A DNA stretch of 64,000 bases from Maritimibacter sp. HL-12 (GCF_900177545.1 NZ_FXBQ01000001.1:1916122-1980121), one strand, 5' to 3'. Positions 16,922 to 26,245 are shown, numbered from the stretch's first letter. The notes: generated by a model not told the origin, from the letters alone. Made by a program: numbers and translations.

Positions 16922-18835
16922 TCAGCGCAGTGCGCCGGACGCTTTGAGCGCCTCGTATTTTTCTTCGTCGAACCACCAGAAATCGAGGTAACCCAGATCG
17001 TAGGGCGGCATATTCTCGGGATGTTCGAACATGTCGTAATAGGCGACGGTGTGCGTGTCCTTGAACCATTGCGGCACCACGAATTTCAGCGCCCGCAGGG
17101 TGCGGTCGAGCGCCCGCATCGCAGCCACCATGTCTTCGCGGGTTTCGGAGTTCGACGCGATCTTGATCAGCGCGTCCACGGCCGGATGCGAGATCCCCGC
17201 CGGGTTGAACAGGCTGAACTCGGCTTCGCGCGAGCCAAAGGCCTGCTCCAGCCCCGATCCCGCCTCGTAGCCGATCGAGAGGTGATCGGTCATCATGTCG
17301 AAGTCGAAACTGCGCGACCGCTCGACATATTGCGCGGTATCGACACGGTTGTGCACGGCATCGACCCCGAGCGCCTTGAGGTTGGCGACGTAGGGCTGAA
17401 CCACCCTGTCGAAGGCCGGGGAATATTCAAGAAATTCCACCGTCAGCCTTTCGCCTTCGGCATTGCGGCGGATGCCGTCGTCGCCCACTTCCCAGCCCGC
17501 TTCGTCGAGCAGCGCCGAAGCGGCGCGCAGTTGCGCCCGATCAAGCTGGCGGGTGCCCGAAACCGGCGGCATCACCACTTCGTCGGTCAGCACGCCTTCG
17601 GGCAGGATGTCGGCGAGCGGTTCCAGAATGGCCAGCTCCTCGGGCGAGGGCAGACCGGTGGCCTCGTTGTAGCTGTTGCTGGCAAAGCCGGTGATCCGGG
17701 CATAGAGCTCGTAAAACAGCGTTTCGTTCGACCACTCGAAATTGAACATCCGGCTGATCGCATCACGCACGCGAATGTCCTGGAATTTCTCGCGCCTCAG
17801 GTTGAACACGAAGGCCTGGCCCGAGGCCTGCGAGCCGTCGTCCAGTTCCGCCGTCACGACCTCGCCGTTTTGCGCGAGGTCAAAATCGTAGCCCGTCGCC
17901 CATTGCTTCGAGCTGTTCTCGATACGGAAGGTATAGGCCCCGGCCTTGAACCCCTCGAAGGCGGCATCGCTGTCTGCGAAATATTCCACCCGGATACGGT
18001 CGAAGTTGTTGCGGCCTTTCATGATCGGCAGATCGGCGGCCCAGTAATCGGGATTGCGGCGATAGACTATGCGCTGGTTGATGTCGTAGCTGTCGCGCAC
18101 ATAGGCGCCGGTGCCGAGCGCCATTTCGAGCCGGCTTTCATCGAGCTGAGCGCCGGTTTCCTCGAACCAGGCTTTCGACATCACCGGCGTCGCCCCGGCC
18201 TGATCGATCCGGTCGCGCTTCGAGCTGTCGGCCACGAAGGTGAACTTCACCCGATGCTCATCCAGCGCCTCGACGCCCTCGACGATCCGCGCCACGCCCT
18301 CTCGGTAGCTCGGAAGGCCTTGTTCCATGAACAATTCGTGGGTGAAGGCGACGTCGTGCGCCGTCACTGGTGTGCCATCTGCGAAAGCGGCTTCGGGACG
18401 GATGTTGAAGATCACCCAGGCATGGTCCTCGGGGTATTCCAGTGTTTCGCAGATCAGGCAGTAACTCACGCCGATTTCGTCGGCGGTGGAGGTCATCAGC
18501 CGTTCGATATTGATCGACGCCCCCCAGCCCGACACCCCCTTGCGGCTGTAGGGGTTGAAACTGTCGAAGGTGCCCATCGTCCACAACGCGATCTCGCCGC
18601 CCTTCGGCGCATCGGGATTGACGTAATCGAGGTGGCTGAAGTCGGGCCCATACTTGGGTGTGCCGAAATAGGAGAAGGCATGCGACGTTGCCGTTTCCTG
18701 GCTCCGTGCTGCCAGCGTCGAGGCCAGCAACGCAAGGGCACCGAGGACAAACAGGCTGGCAAGTGCGCCGAGCGACGCGATGGGGCGTGAAGCGGTGCGG
18801 GCGCGCGGGCGTTCGGATACGGCGTGATACTTCAT
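16922..18835 (-). CDS. yejA: Extracellular peptide-binding protein (YejA)
   Basis: A periplasmic solute-binding protein (SBP family 5) of 637 aa feeding oligopeptides to YejBEF. The N-terminus is basic, followed by a hydrophobic segment (about residues 24-42, SLGALASLFVLGALALLAS) and a cleavage region near AARSQETATSHA. Family motifs include YGPDFSHLDYVNPDAPKGG and WTMGTFDSFNPYS. The ATG at 18835 is preferred over an upstream start because ggagga lies 7 bases upstream. It is the first gene of the four-gene operon. Confidence 0.95.
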   Translation of the reverse strand: MKYHAVSERPRARTASRPIASLGALASLFVLGALALLASTLAARSQETATSHAFSYFGTPKYGPDFSHLDYVNPDAPKGGEIALWTMGTFDSFNPYSRKGVSGWGASINIERLMTSTADEIGVSYCLICETLEYPEDHAWVIFNIRPEAAFADGTPVTAHDVAFTHELFMEQGLPSYREGVARIVEGVEALDEHRVKFTFVADSSKRDRIDQAGATPVMSKAWFEETGAQLDESRLEMALGTGAYVRDSYDINQRIVYRRNPDYWAADLPIMKGRNNFDRIRVEYFADSDAAFEGFKAGAYTFRIENSSKQWATGYDFDLAQNGEVVTAELDDGSQASGQAFVFNLRREKFQDIRVRDAISRMFNFEWSNETLFYELYARITGFASNSYNEATGLPSPEELAILEPLADILPEGVLTDEVVMPPVSGTRQLDRAQLRAASALLDEAGWEVGDDGIRRNAEGERLTVEFLEYSPAFDRVVQPYVANLKALGVDAVHNRVDTAQYVERSRSFDFDMMTDHLSIGYEAGSGLEQAFGSREAEFSLFNPAGISHPAVDALIKIASNSETREDMVAAMRALDRTLRALKFVVPQWFKDTHTVAYYDMFEHPENMPPYDLGYLDFWWFDEEKYEALKASGALR

Positions 18836-18961
18836 CGGGTGTCCTCCGTCATGACGGCGCGGCATCGCCGCTGGTATTCCCGGTTACGCTAAAGCGCGCC
18901 ATGGCGCGGCTCAAGGCGAGAATTCGTGAACACCGCCGTGATCTCCCGCAGGACACGGAAA

Positions 18962-18990
18962 ACAAGACGGCCGCCCCTTCCGGGACGGCC
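18962..18990 (-). terminator. Hairpin terminator after the cycM-type gene
   Basis: On the minus strand a 9-bp stem (ggccgtccc / ggggcggcc, with one G-T pair) closes a ggaa loop and is followed by gtcttgttttcc. It lies about 25 bases after the cytochrome stop. Confidence 0.75.
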
Positions 18991-19015
18991 GCCGATCATT
19001 CAACCGTGAAGCCGA

Positions 19016-19555
19016 TCAATTGCCGATGGTGGCGAGATAGGCGATCAGGTCGGCGCGTTCCTCGATATCCTTGAGGCCTGCGAAGGTCATCTTGTTGCCG
19101 GGGGCATAGCCGCGCGGGTCTTCGAGCCAGGCGTCGAGATTTTCCGGCGTCCAGGTTTCGTCCGACATCGCCAGAAGCGCGTCGGAGTATTCGAAGCCAT
19201 CCATCGCTGCCTTTTCGTGCCCGACGATATTGTAGAGCGCAGGCCCGGTGGTATGGGCGCCTTCTTCGAGTTTGTGGCACGCCCTGCACTTGCCGAACAC
19301 CCGCTCGCCCTGAGACGGGTCGGCATTTTCGTAGACATCGGCAAAGGCGAGTTCGACTTCCTCTTCCTCCTCCTCGGCCTCGCCATCGACATCGCCGCCG
19401 ATGTTGAACCCGCGCACGACGGCGTGTTCCTCGTCACCGTGGTGATCGTCGGCCACCTTGTAGAGCGCCGAGGCGCCCCAGTTGGCCAAGAGCATGATAA
19501 GTAGTGCGCCAGCGGCGCTGGCGCCGAGCTTGATCAAGTTGTTTGTGTTGAACAT
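19016..19555 (-). CDS. cycM: Membrane-anchored cytochrome c (CycM/c552 type)
   Basis: An electron carrier between the bc1 complex and terminal oxidases, held to the inner membrane. The 179 aa hold an uncleaved N-terminal helix (LGASAAGALLIMLLANWGASAL, about 11-32) and an acidic linker with a run of Glu (about 55-70). A class I cytochrome c domain carries haem motif CRACH (about residue 90), the GPALYNIVG loop, and a methionine ligand in GNKMTFAG. The ATG at 19555 is the natural start. It diverges from pheA. Confidence 0.92.
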   Translation of the reverse strand: MFNTNNLIKLGASAAGALLIMLLANWGASALYKVADDHHGDEEHAVVRGFNIGGDVDGEAEEEEEEVELAFADVYENADPSQGERVFGKCRACHKLEEGAHTTGPALYNIVGHEKAAMDGFEYSDALLAMSDETWTPENLDAWLEDPRGYAPGNKMTFAGLKDIEERADLIAYLATIGN

Positions 19556-19696
19556 GTCGCGGTCCGTGGTTCCCTGAGTCCCACGCCTTCTATCCGCTTC
19601 CCTTGCTACGTTTCAAGCGATATGAGGCGCGACGAAATGCCTTGCCCCGCGTTTGCACGTTCTGGAGGGGCAAAAACCCGGGGAGGACAGGACGAT

Positions 19697-20548
19697 ATGA
19701 GTGGCAAGATCGCCTTTCAGGGGGAGCCCGGTGCTTATTCGCACGAGGCCTGTCGCGAGGCCCACCCCGATATGGAGGCGCTGCCCTGCCACACCTTTGA
19801 AGACGTGATCGCGGCGGTGCGCGATGGCGCTGCCGATCTCGCCATGCTGCCGGTCGAGAACTCGACCTACGGGCGCGTCGCCGATATTCACCGCCTGCTG
19901 CCGGAGAGCGGGCTGCACATTCTCGCCGAGGCCTTCGTGCGGGTCCGCATCAGCCTGCTCGCTTTGCCCGGCACCCCGCTCGAACAGATCAACACGGTGC
20001 GCGCCCACCTCGTTCTCCTGCCGCAGTCGTCGCGTTTTCTGAAACTGCACGGCATCACCGGTGTCGCGGCCGCCGACAGCGCCGGTGCCGCCGCCGATCT
20101 CGCCCGTCTCCGCACCCGCGGCGAAGGGGTGCTCGCCTCGACGCTGGCGGCGGAAATCTACGGCCTCGACGTTCTGGCGCGCGATATCGAAGACCATGGC
20201 CACAACACCACCCGCTTCGTGATCATGGGGCGCGACCTCGATCTCACCCGGCGCGGCAACGACGGCATGATGACCACCTTCGTCTTCGAGGTACGCAACA
20301 TTCCCGCCGCGCTCTACAAGGCGATGGGCGGCTTTGCCACCAACGGCGTGAACATGACCAAGCTGGAAAGCTACATGATCGACGGCTCCTTCACCGCCAC
20401 GCGCTTCTACGCCGATATCGAGGGCCACCCCGACGATCGCTCGGTGCAGCTTGCGCTGGAAGAACTGGCCTATTTCACCAACAATCTCGATATTCTCGGG
20501 GTCTACCCCGCCGATCCGCGCCGCCACGGCGTCGGCCGCGCTTCTTAG
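19697..20548 (+). CDS. pheA: Prephenate dehydratase
   Basis: Converts prephenate to phenylpyruvate in phenylalanine synthesis. The 283-aa protein has an N-terminal dehydratase domain (IAFQGEPGAYSHEA at 4-17, PVENSTYGRV at about 56, catalytic TRF motif in HNTTRFVIM at about 172). A C-terminal ACT regulatory domain follows (NGVNMTKLESYM), where phenylalanine would bind. There is no chorismate mutase part. The start at 19697 is chosen over an upstream in-frame ATG for its gggagga site and because the earlier codons do not fit the family. Its stop overlaps the converging SRPBCC gene by 4 bases. Confidence 0.94.
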   Translation: MSGKIAFQGEPGAYSHEACREAHPDMEALPCHTFEDVIAAVRDGAADLAMLPVENSTYGRVADIHRLLPESGLHILAEAFVRVRISLLALPGTPLEQINTVRAHLVLLPQSSRFLKLHGITGVAAADSAGAAADLARLRTRGEGVLASTLAAEIYGLDVLARDIEDHGHNTTRFVIMGRDLDLTRRGNDGMMTTFVFEVRNIPAALYKAMGGFATNGVNMTKLESYMIDGSFTATRFYADIEGHPDDRSVQLALEELAYFTNNLDILGVYPADPRRHGVGRAS

Positions 20549-21015
20549 AGCGCGCCGGCCTTCGCCCGCGCCTCGATCTCGGACGCGAACTCACCCACCC
20601 GCTTGCGGAACCGCTTGAGCACGCTCTGGCGGGCCAGCTTGAGCGACTGGATCACCAGCCGGGCAGGGATCGTGCGCGGGCGGGCATCGAGCGACAGGTT
20701 CATCCGGGTGCGGTTGCGTGACATCGCCACGAGGTCAATGACCAAGACCATTTCGACGGCCTTAGACGTGGTGTCAAACCGCATCCGTTCCGGCACCTGG
20801 TATTCCGCCAGTTCGATATCGAGCTTGCGTTCCTTGCCGCGGTATCTGAACGCCGCGCGCCATGACATGCCAATCCCCGGAACTGTCAGCGTGTCGCTCC
20901 GCATCACTTCCGCGCCACGTCGGAGAACCGCGCGCTCGAACCCGTCGAAATCGGACAAGTGCTCGAAAACCACCTCGATCGGTGCTTCGATATCTTCGCG
21001 GGCTGCAAGTTTCAT
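20545..21015 (-). CDS. SRPBCC family protein
   Basis: A 156-aa protein of the START/Bet v1-like fold. It shows the opening AREDIEAPIEVVFEHLSDFDGFE, central strands with a YRGKERKLDIELAEY segment, and a long C-terminal helix (LKLARQSVLKRFRKRVGEF). This fold binds hydrophobic ligands; the ligand and role here are unknown. It converges with pheA and shows no operon partner. Confidence 0.8.
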   Translation of the reverse strand: MKLAAREDIEAPIEVVFEHLSDFDGFERAVLRRGAEVMRSDTLTVPGIGMSWRAAFRYRGKERKLDIELAEYQVPERMRFDTTSKAVEMVLVIDLVAMSRNRTRMNLSLDARPRTIPARLVIQSLKLARQSVLKRFRKRVGEFASEIEARAKAGAL

Positions 21016-21353
21016 GTCTGGTTCGTTTCACTGCTCTGGGGTTGCAACAAGTCTCGCTGCAATTGAATCGGTCCGCAAGTCGCTTTCGCATGACGGTTTC
21101 GCGATCGTGGGCCCTGTTGCAGGCCCGGAAAGCCGGCGGGATGTCGTGCCGTCGGTCCGGGATGCTCTGGCGGGCACTGCTGCGCCTTTTGCCTGACGGA
21201 AAGTTTACCGGATGATCCGATCCCCGGGGGCATCTCCGCCTTGCTCGTCTTAAAGTTGCACGATAGAGTTCACAGACACGTAAAGGTTACCTTCAGTAGG
21301 GATAGTGCGAAACCACCGGAACAATCCGGGGACGAAGGGAAGGGGTGCGGGAC
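21016..21353. other. Intergenic region between divergent SRPBCC gene and phosphodiesterase-like gene
   Basis: A 338-base gap holding both promoters. The part at 21240-21300 is poorer in G and C than its surroundings, as expected of a promoter for the + strand gene. No RNA gene, conserved operator or small ORF with a ribosome site could be supported. Confidence 0.35.
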
Positions 21354-23282
21354 ATGAGCCGACCCGCTGCGAGCGACGCGGCCACACGTGCCCGTTATCT
21401 CGATCTCCGGATTCTGGCGACGAGCGATTTGCACATGCATCTCCTGGCCTTCGATCACGCGGCCGGACGTGCCGGGGCTACCACGGGCCTCGCCCATACC
21501 GCGACCCTGATCCGCGCCGCCCGGGACGAAGTGCAAAACTCGATCCTGCTCGACAATGGAGACTTTCTGCACGGCAGCGCGATGGGCGAGGCGATCACTA
21601 AAAACGTTCTCGACGGGCGACGCATGCCGCGTGGCGCCCACCCGGTCGTTGCTGCCATGCGCGCGCTCGACTACGACGCGATAACCCTCGGCAACCACGA
21701 TTTCGATCATGGCGTGGATTATCTCGGCGAGGTTCTGCGCAATGCGCCTTTTGCTGTCGTCGCCTCCAATCTCACGCTTGCGCCTGCCACCAATGCAGGC
21801 GGCCCACGCCCGCTCGCGTTTACCCTGCCGTTCGCCTTGATCGACCGAGAGGTGACCGATCGCATGGGGAAGCCGCACCGGCTCAGGATCGGCCTGCTCG
21901 GGATGCTTCCCCCGGGTTCGGTCAGCGGTCTGCACAACGGCCCGTTCCGTGCCGAAACCCGCGATATCGTCGAGACGGCGCGGGTGATGGTGCCGCAACT
22001 GCGCGGACTTGGAGCCGACATCGTGGTGGTCATGGCGCATTCCGGCATCGGCTGCGATACCGCGACGCCCGGGATGGAAAACGCCGTCGTCCCGCTGGCT
22101 GCCGTGCCGGGGATCGACGCGATCGTGGCCGGCCATGCGCATCAGGTATTCCCCGCCGAGACCGGCAAGTGGGTGGTGCCCGTCGACCCGGTCTCGGGAC
22201 GCATCCACGGTGTCCCGGTCGTCGCGCCGGGGTTCTGGGGCTCGCACCTCGGGGTGATCGACCTGGCGCTTGCCGCGCGGCCTGAAGGCGGCTGGCGCAT
22301 AGCCGATGCGAAAAGCTGTGCCCGACCGGTTGCCCGGCGCGACGGGAAAAACGGCATGGTGGTGAGCGTTGTTGCACCCGACACCGGACTCCTCGCGCTG
22401 TTTGCCCCGGTAAGCGCTGCGATCTCCCGGCGCAACGGCCGTGCACTTGGTGAAACCCGCTGCCGCCTGCACACCTATTTCGCCACCGCAACCCCCGCTC
22501 CGGCGCTCGATCTCGTGCACCGCGCGATGCTGTGGTATGGCCAGACCCAGATCGACGGTCTTGGCCCCGACAGGTTGCCGATGGTCGCCTCGACATCGCC
22601 GTTTCGCGCCGGCGGGATCGCGGGCCCCGGCTATTTCACCGACATCCCGCCCGGCCCGATTTCGCTCGCGGCATTGGACGAAATCTATGCCTTTCCCAAC
22701 AATCTTTGCGTCTTGCGCCTGACCGGGGCCGAGCTTGGCGATTGGCTTGAACGCGCCGCCAGCGTCTACAACACCATCCTGCCGGGCGGTGGCGACCAGC
22801 CGCTGATCTCCCCGACAACGCCCGCCTACGCCTACGAGAGCGTCGCCGGGTGCGACTACCGGATCGACCTCGCCACCCCGCCCCGGCATGACCCCCTTGG
22901 CGGGCTGCGCGATCCGGCGGCCAACCGGATACGCGGGTTGAGCATCAAAGATGTCCCGATCACGTCCGACGCGGAAATCCTGTTGCTGACCAACAGTTTC
23001 CGGGTAACCGGCGGCGGGAACTACCCGGTGCCGAAGGGCGATTGCTTCATTCGCGACGTTCCGATCTGTGTGCGCGAGGTGATTGCCGAATTCCTCGCCG
23101 CGACCGGCCCTTATGACGCCGCGCCACTGGCATGCTGGCGTTTCGAGCCGGTGGAAGCTGCACGCGCGACGGTGCTTTCAGCGCCAGCGGCCAGCACGGT
23201 GCTCCAGGAGTCGGCGCGGACAATCGTCACGCCGGGTGCATTTCGGGATGACGGGTTTCAAGCCTTCCATCTCGAGCTCTGA
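21354..23282 (+). CDS. CpdB-like 2',3'-cyclic-nucleotide phosphodiesterase / 3'-nucleotidase
   Basis: A two-domain metallophosphoesterase of 642 aa. The N-terminal catalytic domain has the dimetal motifs LATSDLHMHL (about 21-30), LDNGDFLHG, GNHDFDHGVDYL and a GH.H element (AGHAHQVFP). The C-terminal 5'-nucleotidase domain binds the base (YAFPNNLCVLRLTG, SFRVTGGGNYP). Most CpdB enzymes are periplasmic, yet no signal peptide is visible: the N-terminus MSRPAASDAATRAR is polar. It may act in the cytoplasm or leave by another route. A GTG at 21345 is an alternative start with the same conclusion. Confidence 0.88.
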   Translation: MSRPAASDAATRARYLDLRILATSDLHMHLLAFDHAAGRAGATTGLAHTATLIRAARDEVQNSILLDNGDFLHGSAMGEAITKNVLDGRRMPRGAHPVVAAMRALDYDAITLGNHDFDHGVDYLGEVLRNAPFAVVASNLTLAPATNAGGPRPLAFTLPFALIDREVTDRMGKPHRLRIGLLGMLPPGSVSGLHNGPFRAETRDIVETARVMVPQLRGLGADIVVVMAHSGIGCDTATPGMENAVVPLAAVPGIDAIVAGHAHQVFPAETGKWVVPVDPVSGRIHGVPVVAPGFWGSHLGVIDLALAARPEGGWRIADAKSCARPVARRDGKNGMVVSVVAPDTGLLALFAPVSAAISRRNGRALGETRCRLHTYFATATPAPALDLVHRAMLWYGQTQIDGLGPDRLPMVASTSPFRAGGIAGPGYFTDIPPGPISLAALDEIYAFPNNLCVLRLTGAELGDWLERAASVYNTILPGGGDQPLISPTTPAYAYESVAGCDYRIDLATPPRHDPLGGLRDPAANRIRGLSIKDVPITSDAEILLLTNSFRVTGGGNYPVPKGDCFIRDVPICVREVIAEFLAATGPYDAAPLACWRFEPVEAARATVLSAPAASTVLQESARTIVTPGAFRDDGFQAFHLEL

Positions 23283-23283
23283 C

Positions 23284-23312
23284 TTGCATCGCCCGGGCGG
23301 TTTGCCTATATG
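23284..23312 (+). promoter_or_regulatory. Promoter of the SRP RNA gene
   Basis: A sigma-70 type pair, ttgcat (23284-23289) and tatatg (23307-23312), is separated by exactly 17 bases. Position 23319, the start of the folded SRP RNA, lies 7 bases downstream of the -10 element. Confidence 0.75.
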
Positions 23313-23318
23313 CGCCCC

Positions 23319-23414
23319 TGAGAGGTTGGCGCGGGCAAGCGCCTCGCCAACCCGGTCAGGTCCGGAAGGAAGCAGCCGCAACGAGCCCCGCTTGGGTCGA
23401 TGTCCAGCCTCTCA
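23319..23414 (+). ncRNA. ffs: Signal recognition particle RNA (4.5S type)
   Basis: The RNA partner of Ffh in co-translational membrane targeting. The sequence is a single long hairpin of about 96 bases: the ends tgagaggttgg and ccagcctctca pair, and the apical region carries the universally conserved ggtcaggtccggaaggaagc block (about 23354-23373) with the GGAA tetraloop and the Ffh-binding bulge. It has its own promoter and lies free between two genes. Confidence 0.95.
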
Positions 23415-23502
23415 CCTTTCCCCCCACCCATTGTTTATCGCGCGTTGTGCGCCGTTGCGTCGCGGCCTAGTCTTGCCATGCTCAGGTGTATGGAGAAGCA
23501 CG

Positions 23503-24048
23503 ATGGCAGCACAACCACGCCTCGGTCCCGAAGACTGGCTGCGCGCTGGTCTCGTGGCGCTCGCAACCTCGGGCCCCGAGGCGCTGAAAGCGGAATCTCT
23601 CGCTCGGGCGCTCGGGACGACGAAAGGCAGCTTTTACTGGCATTTCGAGAACATTGACGCCTTCAAATCCGCGCTGTCGGAGTTTTGGCTCGGCCGCGCC
23701 GAGACCGCGCTCAAAGAGGCATCCGAAACGGAGGCAACAGCGGCCGAACGTCTGCGAAACCTCTCGCAGTCAATCGGAAGCACCGCGGACGAGGCGCGGA
23801 CTGAAGCGGCTTTCCGGGCCTGGGCGCAGTTTTTCGGTTCCGCGGCAGAAGCCCTTTCCAGGATCGACGCGGCTCGGATCGTCCATATCCGCGCTGTCCT
23901 CGATGCCCTTGGGCTGACGAACCCGGAATTTGCCCGCATCGTCTATGGCGCACATATCGGCATGCTGACGCTGCCCGGCGGCGATGGTGCGAACGAGAGC
24001 GCCCGGTCCACCCTGACAGCGGCGCTCCTTGCCTTGCAGGAAGGGTGA
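23503..24048 (+). CDS. TetR/AcrR family transcriptional regulator
   Basis: A 181-aa helix-turn-helix repressor. The DNA-binding domain is at residues 10-58 (DWLRAGLVALATSGPEAL...SLARALGTTKGSFYWHFENIDAF), where GTTKGSFYWHF is the recognition helix. The C-terminal ligand domain is short and Ala-rich. Start at 23503 with tggagaag upstream. Its targets are not evident: the next gene on the same strand is a small membrane protein, about 200 bases away. Confidence 0.9.
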   Translation: MAAQPRLGPEDWLRAGLVALATSGPEALKAESLARALGTTKGSFYWHFENIDAFKSALSEFWLGRAETALKEASETEATAAERLRNLSQSIGSTADEARTEAAFRAWAQFFGSAAEALSRIDAARIVHIRAVLDALGLTNPEFARIVYGAHIGMLTLPGGDGANESARSTLTAALLALQEG

Positions 24049-24245
24049 ACCGGGGTGTGTCGTGAAAGTTCAGGGATGCACCGGCTGTTGCCGCGACTTT
24101 GAGTGGTAGAGCCGTCGCCATTGTTCTGAAACGGTCGCACGCCTATACCGGGTGGCGACCAGTCCGGCCGGTGGAACATACCTCATGCCCGAGATGCGCG
24201 ATGACGATGCAAGGCGCCCGCGTGGCAACTGCGACAGGGGCGGCC

Positions 24246-24749
24246 ATGACAGGGCACCCTGACGTGAGCGCCGTGCTCGATCCGGGCGAAACGCTCCTCT
24301 GGCAAGGTCGCCCGAGGCCTGGCCGACCGATCTCGCTCCGGTCGAAACGTCTTGGCGCAGCCCTCTTTCTCGGCTCCCTTCTGTTGCTGTTCCTTGCGCT
24401 CTGGCTTGAGATCTTTCTTGGCCACACGCCGCAATGGCGGCTGGTGGTCTATCTTTTGGTGTCAACGGCGGCCTTTTGCACCTATCTCGGGCTGCGCCTC
24501 ACCTTGCTTGACCGTCGCCGCGCCCGGGCCCGGGATGCCGCCACGGTCTATGCCATCACCGACCGGCGTGCCCTCGTGCTGGCCGGACCCTATCGTGCCG
24601 AAGTCGGTCTTGGTCCGGAGGTTTCGGTGCAGGGGCAGGGCGCAACGCTTTTTGTCGAAGGCCCCGAAGCGCGCCTTGCCTTCGAGCGTCTTGACGCCGC
24701 AGAACAGGCGCGCGACATCCTGCTTGCACGGATCGAGGACCGCTCATGA
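24246..24749 (+). CDS. Small membrane protein with two transmembrane segments, upstream of the pyrC-like gene
   Basis: A 167-aa protein: a short cytoplasmic start with a LDPGETLLWQGRPRPG segment, two hydrophobic helices (about residues 34-55 and 63-83), and a soluble C-terminal domain of beta strands (ATVYAITDRRALVLAG ... GATLFVEG). The GETLLWQGRP plus AITDRRAL pattern is that of small bacterial PH-domain-like membrane proteins. Its stop overlaps the dihydroorotase-like gene by 4 bases (ATGA), so the two are co-translated. ATG 24201 is a possible earlier start. Function unknown. Confidence 0.7.
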   Translation: MTGHPDVSAVLDPGETLLWQGRPRPGRPISLRSKRLGAALFLGSLLLLFLALWLEIFLGHTPQWRLVVYLLVSTAAFCTYLGLRLTLLDRRRARARDAATVYAITDRRALVLAGPYRAEVGLGPEVSVQGQGATLFVEGPEARLAFERLDAAEQARDILLARIEDRS

Positions 24750-26008
24750 CCACGCTCACCTTCACAAATGCCCGCCTGATCGACCCGGAAACCGGGACAG
24801 AGGGCATCGGCAGCCTTGTCATCGAGGAGGGCGTGATCGTCGGGCGCGATCTTGCACCGCGCGGCGAGGTGTTGGACTGCGCCGGAAAGTGCCTCGCGCC
24901 GGGGATCGTGGATATCGGCGTCAAGATCGGCGAGCCGGGGGAGCGCCACAAGGAAAGCTTCCGCACCGCGGGCGAAGCGGCGGCGGCCGGGGGGGTGACA
25001 ACGATGGTCACCCGTCCCGACACCACGCCGGCAATTGATACGCCCGAAACGCTCTCCTTCGTCACGCGCCGCGCCCGCGAGGTTTCGCCGGTGCGGGTCC
25101 ACACCATGGCTGCGCTCACCAAGGGGCGCGAGGGCCGCGAGATGGTCGAGATCGGGTTCCTGATGGACGCCGGCGCGGTGGCCTTCACCGATTGCGACCA
25201 TGTCGTGACCGACGCCAAGGTTTTCTCCCGCGCGTTGACCTATGCCCGTAGCCTCGGTGCGCTGGTGATGGCTCATCCGCAGGAGCCGGTGCTCACGAAA
25301 GGGTCCGCTGTCACCTCCGGCAAATTCGCGTCCCTGCGCGGCCTTCCGGCGGTTTCGCCGCTGGCCGAGCGCATGGGGCTGGAGCGCGATCTGGCGCTGG
25401 TGGAGATGACCGGCGCGCGCTACCACGCCGACAACCTATCCACCGCGGTGGCTTTGCCGGTTCTGGAACGCGCCAAGGCGGCGGGGCTGGATGTCAGTGC
25501 CGGGATCAATGTCCACCACCTGACGCTGAACGAGTTTGACGTCGGCGACTACCGCACCTTCTTCAAGCTCAAGCCGCCGCTGCGGTCAGAGGCGGATCGC
25601 GTGGCGATGGTCGAGGCGGTCGCATCCGGGCTGATCGACGTGATCTCGTCGATGCACACCCCGCAGGACGAGGAATCGAAGCGCCTGCCGTTCGAAGAAG
25701 CGGCCTCCGGGGCCGTGGCCCTCGAAACGCTCCTGCCGGCCGCGCTGCGGCTCGTGCACGCGGGGGCGCTCTCGCTTGCCGAACTCTGGCGCCCGCTCTC
25801 GCTCAATCCGGCGCGCCGCTTTGGCTTGCCCGGCGGCACGCTGGCCGAGGGCGCGCCTGCCGATCTGGTGCTGTTCGACCCCGAGGTGCCCTTCGTGCTC
25901 GACCGCTTCGCGCTGCGCTCGAAATCCAAGAACACGCCGTTCGACGGGGCGCGCCTGCAAGGCCGGGTGCTCGGCACTTGGGTTGGCGGTGTGCGGGTTT
26001 TCGACTGA
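24746..26008 (+). CDS. Dihydroorotase-like protein without metal ligands (pseudo-PyrC)
   Basis: A 420-aa amidohydrolase-fold protein of the type I dihydroorotase family, which normally closes the dihydroorotate ring in pyrimidine synthesis. Here the metal motif D.H.H.REPG reads DIGVKIGEPG (about residues 53-62), so both histidines and the substrate-binding arginine are gone. The later TDHAPH motif reads SSMHTPQ, and the H.CHVST block reads YHADNLST. Such inactive copies form a scaffold with aspartate transcarbamylase (PyrB) in Pseudomonas. No pyrB is adjacent here; the upstream partner is the small membrane protein, overlapping by 4 bases. Confidence 0.88.
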   Translation: MTTLTFTNARLIDPETGTEGIGSLVIEEGVIVGRDLAPRGEVLDCAGKCLAPGIVDIGVKIGEPGERHKESFRTAGEAAAAGGVTTMVTRPDTTPAIDTPETLSFVTRRAREVSPVRVHTMAALTKGREGREMVEIGFLMDAGAVAFTDCDHVVTDAKVFSRALTYARSLGALVMAHPQEPVLTKGSAVTSGKFASLRGLPAVSPLAERMGLERDLALVEMTGARYHADNLSTAVALPVLERAKAAGLDVSAGINVHHLTLNEFDVGDYRTFFKLKPPLRSEADRVAMVEAVASGLIDVISSMHTPQDEESKRLPFEEAASGAVALETLLPAALRLVHAGALSLAELWRPLSLNPARRFGLPGGTLAEGAPADLVLFDPEVPFVLDRFALRSKSKNTPFDGARLQGRVLGTWVGGVRVFD

Positions 26009-26245
26009 TCCGGCCGGGGCAGATCCAGGCGCCGAGGACTTCAGACACCCGTCACCCGTGCTTGCCGCCGGGCCCGGAAGCCGGGTGCGGCAGACGCGGG
26101 GCAGGGGTGGTGAATTGTCGCCGACATGAACCAGGGCCGGATACGCTGTGGTTGCCCAAATCGTGAAGGACGGGCACGCGCATGCGCGGAGGTCTGCGTG
26201 TGCCACCGCTTCCCCCGGCCCGCGGAACAGGATATTGATCGGCCC

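Noticed and set aside
16004-18790. A 928-codon open frame on the plus strand over yejA-yejB
   Set aside because: Antisense to two clear transporter genes; composition is not protein-like and there is no ribosome site.
26040-26110. GC-rich hairpin after the pyrC-like gene as a terminator
   Set aside because: Stem of about 6 plus 5 bp with a bulge and no T tract; too weak to list.
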